A stretch of DNA of 64,000 nucleotides, taken from NCBI RefSeq assembly GCF_900111905.1, contig NZ_FOKM01000013.1, positions 1 to 64,000 on the forward strand, written 5' to 3'. This document shows, piece by piece, positions 61,315 through 64,000 of this stretch. The first letter of the stretch is position 1. The number at the start of each line of letters is the position of its first letter. The translations under genes were made by a program, and so were the position numbers. The notes beneath the pieces were generated by a model that was not told the origin of the DNA, ran no database searches, and saw only the letters and a program-made list of their open reading frames with translations. The DNA is from Rhizobium sp. NFR07 (GTDB lineage Bacteria > Pseudomonadota > Alphaproteobacteria > Rhizobiales > Rhizobiaceae).

Positions 61315-61713
61315 ATGTTTGCTGTTGAAGTCCGTGATCACATGATGATCGCGCATAGTCTTTCCCGCCCCGTCTTCGGCCCAGCGCAGGGCATGCATGG
61401 CGCGACATTCATCGTTGACGCGGCTTTCTTCACCCGCGAACTCGACGATGATGGCCTGGCCGTCGATATCGGGCTCGCAACCGAGCTGCTACGCGAGGTG
61501 CTGGCACCGCTCAACTACCAGAACCTCGACACCCTGGACCGTTTCAAGGGCAGGATCACCACGACGGAGTTTCTGGCCAAGGCACTCTTCGACGATATCA
61601 CCGCAGCGATCAGGAGCGGCCGTTTCGGAGATGGCGGGACGCGGATCAGCCGTGTCCGGATAACCCTGCACGAATCCCATACGGCCCGTGGCTGGTACGA
61701 GGCGGACCTGTGA
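61315..61713 (+). CDS. 6-pyruvoyl-tetrahydropterin synthase / QueD-like protein with altered metal site
   Basis: A 132-aa member of the T-fold PTPS/QueD family. The first zinc His is His14 (MMIAHSL). The canonical C...HGH motif reads GMHGATF, keeping His28 but having Ala30 in place of the third zinc His, and lacking the catalytic Cys. Asp51 (AVDIG) and Glu120 (TLHES), the substrate-binding glutamate of the fold, are kept. It probably binds a pteridine or pyrimidine but with changed chemistry. It overlaps the glycosyltransferase by four bases. Confidence 0.78.
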   Translation: MFAVEVRDHMMIAHSLSRPVFGPAQGMHGATFIVDAAFFTRELDDDGLAVDIGLATELLREVLAPLNYQNLDTLDRFKGRITTTEFLAKALFDDITAAIRSGRFGDGGTRISRVRITLHESHTARGWYEADL

Positions 61714-62759
61714 GCCACAGCGTCATATTCGCCTATCCGGGCGAGCTCGGTACGCCGACAGGAGGCTATGGCTACGATCGCCGCGTCATCGCCGGGCTAG
61801 GCGATCTTGGCTGGACGGTCGAACCGCTGTCGCTCGGTGCCGGCTTTCCCGATCCCGACCCTCAGCAATTACAGGAAGCGGAACGGAAACTGGACGCACT
61901 GCCCGACGGAACGCTTGTCATCATCGATGGGCTGGCCTTCGGCGTGATGGATCGCTGGGCCGAACGAAATGCACAGCGATTGACGATCATCGCATTGGTC
62001 CATCACCCGCTGGCGATGGAAACCGGGCTGGATGCAGCAAGCCAGCAGCGCCTTCGCGAAGCCGAGACCGGGGCTCTAGACCACGCCATCGGCGTGATCA
62101 CGACATCCGAAACGACGGCGAGGCTCGTCGCTGACTTTTATGCGGTGCCTGCCGACAAGCTCCTTGTTGCGGTTCCCGGCGTACAGCCGGCCGCGTTGGC
62201 AACCGGCACTCATGAGACCCCGCATATCCTGAGCGTTGGGAGCCTGACCCGTCGTAAGGGCCACGACATCCTGATCTCCGCTCTGGAGAAGATCGCAGAC
62301 CTTGAATGGACATGCCGGATTGTCGGCAGCGCTGACCTCGACCGTGGCACGGCCGACGCGCTTAGACACCAGCTCTCCGCCTCCACCATCAGCGACAGGG
62401 TCGAGCTTGCCGGTGCCGTCGACGACATCCGCGGGGACTTCGTCCGTACCGATATATTCGCGCTGGCGACACGATATGAGGGTTATGGCATGGTGTTCGC
62501 CGAGGCCATGGTCCATGGTCTCCCGATCGTCGGCTGCCGGGTTGGCGCGGTTGCCGACGTGGTGCCGGACAATGCCGGCTTTCTCGTAGAGGCCGACGAT
62601 CCGGATGCATTCGCCGGCGCCTTGCGGCGTCTGCTGGAGGATACCGAACTGAGAATATCCATGGCCGATGCCGCCGCTGTAGCCGGTTCCAAACTGCCGT
62701 CCTGGCATGACACCGCCGCGCGCATATCGGACTTTCTGAAAGCCTGCCATGGGCTTTGA
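61710..62759 (+). CDS. Glycosyltransferase family 4
   Basis: A 349-aa GT-B enzyme. The N-terminal half has a glycine-rich acceptor segment (GELGTPTGGYGYDRRVI, residues 11-27) and the C-terminal half the donor site: ILSVGSLTRRKGHDILISAL (about 171-190), the retaining-GT signature RYEGYGMVFAEAMVHGLP (E-x7-E, about 252-269) and VPDNAGFLVEADD. The GTG start overlaps the previous stop. No membrane span is seen. Donor and acceptor are unknown. Context suggests a small heterocyclic acceptor rather than a polysaccharide. Confidence 0.85.
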   Translation: MSHSVIFAYPGELGTPTGGYGYDRRVIAGLGDLGWTVEPLSLGAGFPDPDPQQLQEAERKLDALPDGTLVIIDGLAFGVMDRWAERNAQRLTIIALVHHPLAMETGLDAASQQRLREAETGALDHAIGVITTSETTARLVADFYAVPADKLLVAVPGVQPAALATGTHETPHILSVGSLTRRKGHDILISALEKIADLEWTCRIVGSADLDRGTADALRHQLSASTISDRVELAGAVDDIRGDFVRTDIFALATRYEGYGMVFAEAMVHGLPIVGCRVGAVADVVPDNAGFLVEADDPDAFAGALRRLLEDTELRISMADAAAVAGSKLPSWHDTAARISDFLKACHGL

Positions 62760-63531
62760 CCCGCATTGGCTGAGCTTGCGCGAGCCGGCAGACGGAAAGG
62801 CGCGCGACCAGGGCCTTTTGCTGCAGGCCAAGGAGGCGATCGAAAAGCGTTCAGGGAGCGTCGTCCTCGACATAGGCTGCGGCAGTGGCTCGACCTATCG
62901 CAGCCTCCAGCCTCACCTGACGGAGAAAACCCGCTGGCGGCTTCTGGACAATGACCGGATTCTGCTCGACGAGGTCCGCGATCGCCATGGCAGCGCGGTG
63001 GAGACCGTCGAGATGGATCTCGGTGATGTCGACGCGTTACCGCTCCAGGACGTGGTTTTGGTGACGGCATCCGCCCTGTTCGATCTTTGCTCGGCAGATT
63101 TCATCGACCGTGTATCGCACCGTCTCGGCGCGGCCGGCATCGGCCTCTATGCAGCCCTCAACTATGACGGCGAAATGGCCTGGACGGACGAGCACCCGCT
63201 GGATCGAACCATGACCGCCGTTTTCAATGCTCATCAGCAAAGCGACAAGGGGTTCGGCATCTCGCTCGGCCCTGACGCCTGGCGGGTCTTGGCGGAGGCG
63301 ATGCGCGCTCAGGGCTGCACGGTCAGCATTGCCGAAAGCCCATGGATCCTGGCGGATAAGGACACGGATCTGCAGCTTCTTCTGCTGAACGGCATCGCCG
63401 GTGCCGTGCAGGAATACGGTCAGCTGGAGCCCGAAGACGTGATTTCCTGGTATGCCTACCGCCAGGACTCGGCGCGGGAAAAACGAGGCCTATGCCGGAT
63501 AGGCCATCGGGATCTTGTCGCGGTCTTCTAG
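62749..63531 (+). CDS. Class I SAM-dependent methyltransferase
   Basis: A 260-aa cytoplasmic methyltransferase. Motif I is VVLDIGCGSGSTY (about 38-50), with the acidic post-I residue in RLLDNDRILLDEV (about 64-76) and a motif II-like VVLVTASALFDLCS (about 101-114). The C-terminal part is family-specific. It overlaps the glycosyltransferase by 11 bases and converges with the RibD-type gene (42-base overlap). It probably methylates the compound made by the operon. Confidence 0.85.
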   Translation: MGFDPHWLSLREPADGKARDQGLLLQAKEAIEKRSGSVVLDIGCGSGSTYRSLQPHLTEKTRWRLLDNDRILLDEVRDRHGSAVETVEMDLGDVDALPLQDVVLVTASALFDLCSADFIDRVSHRLGAAGIGLYAALNYDGEMAWTDEHPLDRTMTAVFNAHQQSDKGFGISLGPDAWRVLAEAMRAQGCTVSIAESPWILADKDTDLQLLLLNGIAGAVQEYGQLEPEDVISWYAYRQDSAREKRGLCRIGHRDLVAVF

Positions 63532-64000
63532 TTTGTCCGCGGCGGCCCCCGCACGCAGATCGCAATCGAAGACGATATCCGTGCCGATGTTGTGAACGGT
63601 CACGCTGGGACGCTTGGCATCGCGCAACAGGTCGATAGGTGGAAGATTGATACCGGCGGGTCCCGAGCCGATGATGATCGGAGCGATGGAAACATGCAGC
63701 CTGTCGATGAGGCCGGCATCCATGAACCGGGCGATCGTGGTCGCGCCGCCTTCCACCAGGATGCTCGTGAGGCCGCGTTCACTCAGCGCCGCCAAGATAT
63801 CCGCCGGCGCGAGCTCGCCATTCGGCTGGCGGTCGATCTGGAGCGTTTCGTGCTCTGGACATCGTAACACAACGTCGGAGGCCTGGACGACGATGACCGG
63901 CGCGCCGCCATCATGAAGCATTTTCGCATTAAGGGGCATGCGGCCGTTGCAGTCGATCACGACGCGCACCGGGCTCACGCCAGGGACCGCTCGCACAGAT
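63490..64000 (-). CDS. RibD C-terminal domain / dihydrofolate-reductase-like protein (partial, runs off right edge)
   Basis: The 5' part lies outside the window. At least 169 codons are visible. The reductase fold of RibD is clear: PVRVVIDCNGRMPLNAKML, then ILAALSERGLTSILVEGGAT (in pieces) with FMDAGLIDRLHVSIAPIIIGSGPAG following. No deaminase domain is visible in the present part. The homologous enzyme reduces the ribosylamino-pyrimidine of riboflavin synthesis. Placed against a pterin-synthase homologue it suggests a riboflavin-like pyrimidine branch. An in-frame GTG at the very edge is probably internal. Confidence 0.8.
   Translation of the reverse strand, partial: SVRAVPGVSPVRVVIDCNGRMPLNAKMLHDGGAPVIVVQASDVVLRCPEHETLQIDRQPNGELAPADILAALSERGLTSILVEGGATTIARFMDAGLIDRLHVSIAPIIIGSGPAGINLPPIDLLRDAKRPSVTVHNIGTDIVFDCDLRAGAAADKLEDRDKIPMAYPA

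Overview
The window reads as chromosomal DNA of an alphaproteobacterium of the order Hyphomicrobiales, most likely Rhizobiaceae (Rhizobium/Agrobacterium-like). This rests on the gene content and protein style, high GC, frequent GTG/TTG starts, an aerobic-type cob cluster, and small palindromic intergenic repeats of the rhizobial kind. I ran no database search; names come from recognising motifs and family layout.

Layout. 1-265: promoter and leader of a ribosomal RNA operon pointing left, with the rRNA itself outside the window. 546-1493: purC. 1548-8223: a TetR regulator and a complete RND efflux system (lipoprotein adaptor, inner-membrane pump, outer-membrane channel), closed by terminators. 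8355-11194: elongation factor P, divergent from its modification enzymes epmA and epmB. 11195-11965: gene-free stretch with mosaic palindromic repeats. 11966-19591: an amino acid:[carrier protein] ligase locus (carrier protein, acyl-CoA-dehydrogenase-like flavoprotein, tRNA-free synthetase homologue, DUF1839-type protein, GH2-like protein, and a convergent two-domain alpha/beta hydrolase with a Cys nucleophile). Its product is unknown and it is one of the two best candidates for an undescribed system. 19965-24182: purU, a large three-domain protein whose three active sites all look degraded, and a 65-aa orphan. 24282-29511: an Lrp-like ligand domain, LysR regulator, pipecolate-oxidase-like flavoprotein, ALDH7-type aldehyde dehydrogenase (lysine catabolism) and a P1-family peptidase.

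29508-49909 is a 20-kb cobalamin locus. On the left are cobC, cobD, cobQ, cobO, and the cobalt uptake genes cbtA and cbtB. In the middle are two divergent cobalamin riboswitches with recognisable promoters. To the right run DUF1636, cobW, cobN, cobG, cobH, cobI, cobJ, [cobK on the opposite strand], cobL, cobE, cobM, [cbiD on the opposite strand], cobA and cobB. Together these cover uroporphyrinogen III to a,c-diamide, cobalt insertion (large subunit), adenosylation, amidation and aminopropanol attachment. cobS, cobT, cobF and the nucleotide-loop genes are not in the window.

50134-57439 holds an unusually short leader ORF, a peptide-type ABC importer (Tat-exported binding protein, two permeases, a fused double ATPase) and a CocE/NonD hydrolase. 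57516-60143 has an exported MsrA, a small secreted protein, a scarred stretch and an HSL-type esterase. From 60306 to the right edge runs a compact operon of a zinc-less MDR dehydrogenase, a degenerate 6-pyruvoyltetrahydropterin-synthase homologue, a GT4 glycosyltransferase and a methyltransferase, convergent with a RibD-type reductase that runs off the edge. This looks like a pathway for a modified, glycosylated pyrimidine/pteridine compound and is the second candidate for an undescribed system.
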